NCBI RefSeq assembly: GCF_001571285.1 | Contig: NZ_BCTM01000007.1 | Location: 168,170-232,169, forward strand | Origin: Kluyvera cryocrescens NBRC 102467 | GTDB lineage: Bacteria > Pseudomonadota > Gammaproteobacteria > Enterobacterales > Enterobacteriaceae | Direction of reading: 5' to 3' | DNA length: 64,000 bases | In this document: positions 62,684 to 64,000 of the stretch, in pieces | Layout: every line of letters begins with the position of its first letter | Position numbering within the stretch: position 1 is the stretch's first letter | Program-made: the position numbers and the translations under genes | The notes under the pieces: generated by a model | What the model was told of the DNA's origin: nothing | Database searches by the model: none | What the model saw: only the letters and a program-made list of their open reading frames with translations

Positions 62684-64000
62684 ATTATTGAAATTCCAAC
62701 TTAACGTCAGGCTGTACCGCCAGTCGCGTTTGTGATTGTCGGTTGGCAGATCGCCTACGGGGCGCGCCGCTTCAACGGTCAGGCTGTAGTGCTTGTTATC
62801 ACCAAACATCACGCTGGTGGCAACGGACGCCAGCTGCTGATGCGGAAGTCCCGGCGCGTTGAACCAGGTCTGCGCGGTATCCGCCAGAATGTACGGCTGA
62901 ACGGTGGCCACCCAGGTGCTCTCCTTGCGCTGATGGAGATAACGCAGCTCAACCTGCCCGCCGTAGCCATAATCGCCGCTGGCCTCACCGTCCTGATAAC
63001 CGCGGCCAAAGCGCTGTGCACCAAAGCTGACGCGTTCCGGTTCCGGAAGATCGTTATCTGACCAATCTCCCTCCATCGACGTCGACAGACGCCAGGTGTC
63101 GGTCACCATCCAGGCCGCATCAATATTGCTTTTCCACAGCGTAAAGGACAGGTCGTTGCCTTGAATCGGCGCGGCATCAGCCAGCGATCCGGCGTTCACC
63201 CCTTGGCGCAGCGTGAGCTTGCCGTTAATGCTGGCGCGTTCATAAGCCTGAAAGCCGCTCATGCCAAATTCAAGGGCAGGGTAGCGCACGTGCGTTTTGA
63301 CTGTCGCGCCTCCTTGCGTTTCGTTATTCACGATCGCGCGGATGTTGTTGTCATTGCGTCTGTCGGTGTAGTCCATCCCACCGTTAATGCTGAATTGCTG
63401 TTTCCCGGTTAAGACGACCGGGTAGCTGAAGGTTGCACCGCCGTTGTATTGCGTTGTTTTCTGCCGGGAGTCCAGGTAACCGTCGGTAAAGTTCAGCAAG
63501 CGCGAATAGTCGCGCGGATTATCGCGATAAAAACTGCCTTTCAGCTGCATCATCAGCCCCTCGTCGCTGAGAAACTGTTGGTAGTTCAACCCGAGATAAG
63601 ATTTTCGCGTCGAGCTATCCAGCGGAATCAGCGTTGCGACACCTAATTGATCACCATAGCTGGTCAGGTTGCTGAGCGAACCGTTGACGAACGCCATGTT
63701 CTGGTTGCGCCGCGTGTCGAGCGTTGAAGAGATATCCCAGATTCGCGGCTGGATGCTGGTGGCCTGCATGGCCGCGGCGCCATAAATATTTTGCGGTAGC
63801 TGCGCATTAGCATCAACGGTCACGCCGGGTGTACGCGTCATCAGCTGGGTATAGCGGTCAAAAGTGGCCTGGGTAAGCGGTTTTTCCGCCATGATTTTGG
63901 CGGCTAGCCGCTTTAGGCGCTCTGCAATATTGGGATTATTACTCTTAATATCGCTATGAGCGACGTAGCCTTCAACCAGCACAATCTTGATGGTTCCATC
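62675..64000 (-). CDS. Two-partner secretion outer-membrane transporter, ShlB/FhaC type (5' part missing)
   Basis: About 442 C-terminal residues are present and the frame runs off the window end. The first visible residues, DGTIKIVLVEGYV, resemble the end of the first POTRA-like domain. A second POTRA region (residues ~30-75) and a 16-strand-type beta barrel follow, ending in RDWRYSLTLSWNFNNLH, whose terminal aromatic pattern suits Bam-mediated insertion. TpsB proteins export large beta-helical exoproteins such as haemolysins or adhesins. Its TpsA partner is not in the window and would be expected to lie beyond base 64000. Confidence 0.85.
   Translation of the reverse strand, partial: DGTIKIVLVEGYVAHSDIKSNNPNIAERLKRLAAKIMAEKPLTQATFDRYTQLMTRTPGVTVDANAQLPQNIYGAAAMQATSIQPRIWDISSTLDTRRNQNMAFVNGSLSNLTSYGDQLGVATLIPLDSSTRKSYLGLNYQQFLSDEGLMMQLKGSFYRDNPRDYSRLLNFTDGYLDSRQKTTQYNGGATFSYPVVLTGKQQFSINGGMDYTDRRNDNNIRAIVNNETQGGATVKTHVRYPALEFGMSGFQAYERASINGKLTLRQGVNAGSLADAAPIQGNDLSFTLWKSNIDAAWMVTDTWRLSTSMEGDWSDNDLPEPERVSFGAQRFGRGYQDGEASGDYGYGGQVELRYLHQRKESTWVATVQPYILADTAQTWFNAPGLPHQQLASVATSVMFGDNKHYSLTVEAARPVGDLPTDNHKRDWRYSLTLSWNFNNLH

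Overview
The window is chromosomal DNA from a member of the Enterobacteriaceae. Gene content and order closely follow the Escherichia coli / Salmonella gmk to selB region: gmk, ligB, yicG, yicC, rph-pyrE, slmA, dut, coaBC, radC, rpmBG, mutM, coaD, waaA, the LPS core (waa) locus, kbl-tdh, waaH, yibQ-envC-gpmI, yibN-grxC-secB-gpsA-cysE, trmL, lldPRD, yibL, yibT, yibI-yibH, yibF, selAB, yiaY, aldB. The genus cannot be fixed from the sequence alone. Departures from the E. coli K-12 layout are a cptA-type phosphoethanolamine transferase next to yicG, an inserted satellite-like element, a very short waa operon, no mtlADR operon between yibT and yibI, an intact rph, and an arabinofuranosidase locus between aldB and ysaA.

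The most unusual part is a roughly 7.95 kb integrated element at 4890-12852, inserted at the 3' end of yicC. It is bounded by 21 bp direct repeats (19/21 identical), both encoding the last six YicC residues plus a stop. A P4-type tyrosine integrase lies next to yicC. The element also encodes an AlpA-type regulator, a Toprim primase-like protein, a DUF927 P-loop ATPase and several small unknown proteins, one with an excisionase-like motif and one exported. No capsid, tail or terminase gene is present, so it looks like a P4/PICI-type satellite or an integrative mobilisable element. Two 109 bp iteron clusters (seven TGTCCC/GGGACA motifs each), arranged as mirror images 4.2 kb apart, bracket the replication genes. 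This resembles the two-site ori/crr organisation of phage P4 but uses a different iteron. Matching 18 bp arm-type sites lie inside each att repeat, and a noncoding stretch at 6.2-6.55 kb has paired 17 bp repeats around a lambda cosN-like core.

The right-hand part is core-genome housekeeping. waaA, waaQGP, one GT8 transferase, waaZ, waaL, waaC, waaF, hldD, the distal waaH and the additional cptA together build and decorate the lipid A-core. A JUMPstart/ops element precedes waaQ, implying RfaH control. lldPRD carries two palindromic LldR-type operators and an ArcA-like box. selA-selB form the selenocysteine-incorporation operon.

The distal end (57.2-64.0 kb) holds a probable carbohydrate-scavenging cassette (GH127 hydrolase and GPH symporter, with a divergent AraC regulator), the ferredoxin-like ysaA, and a two-partner-secretion type outer-membrane transporter that runs off the window end.
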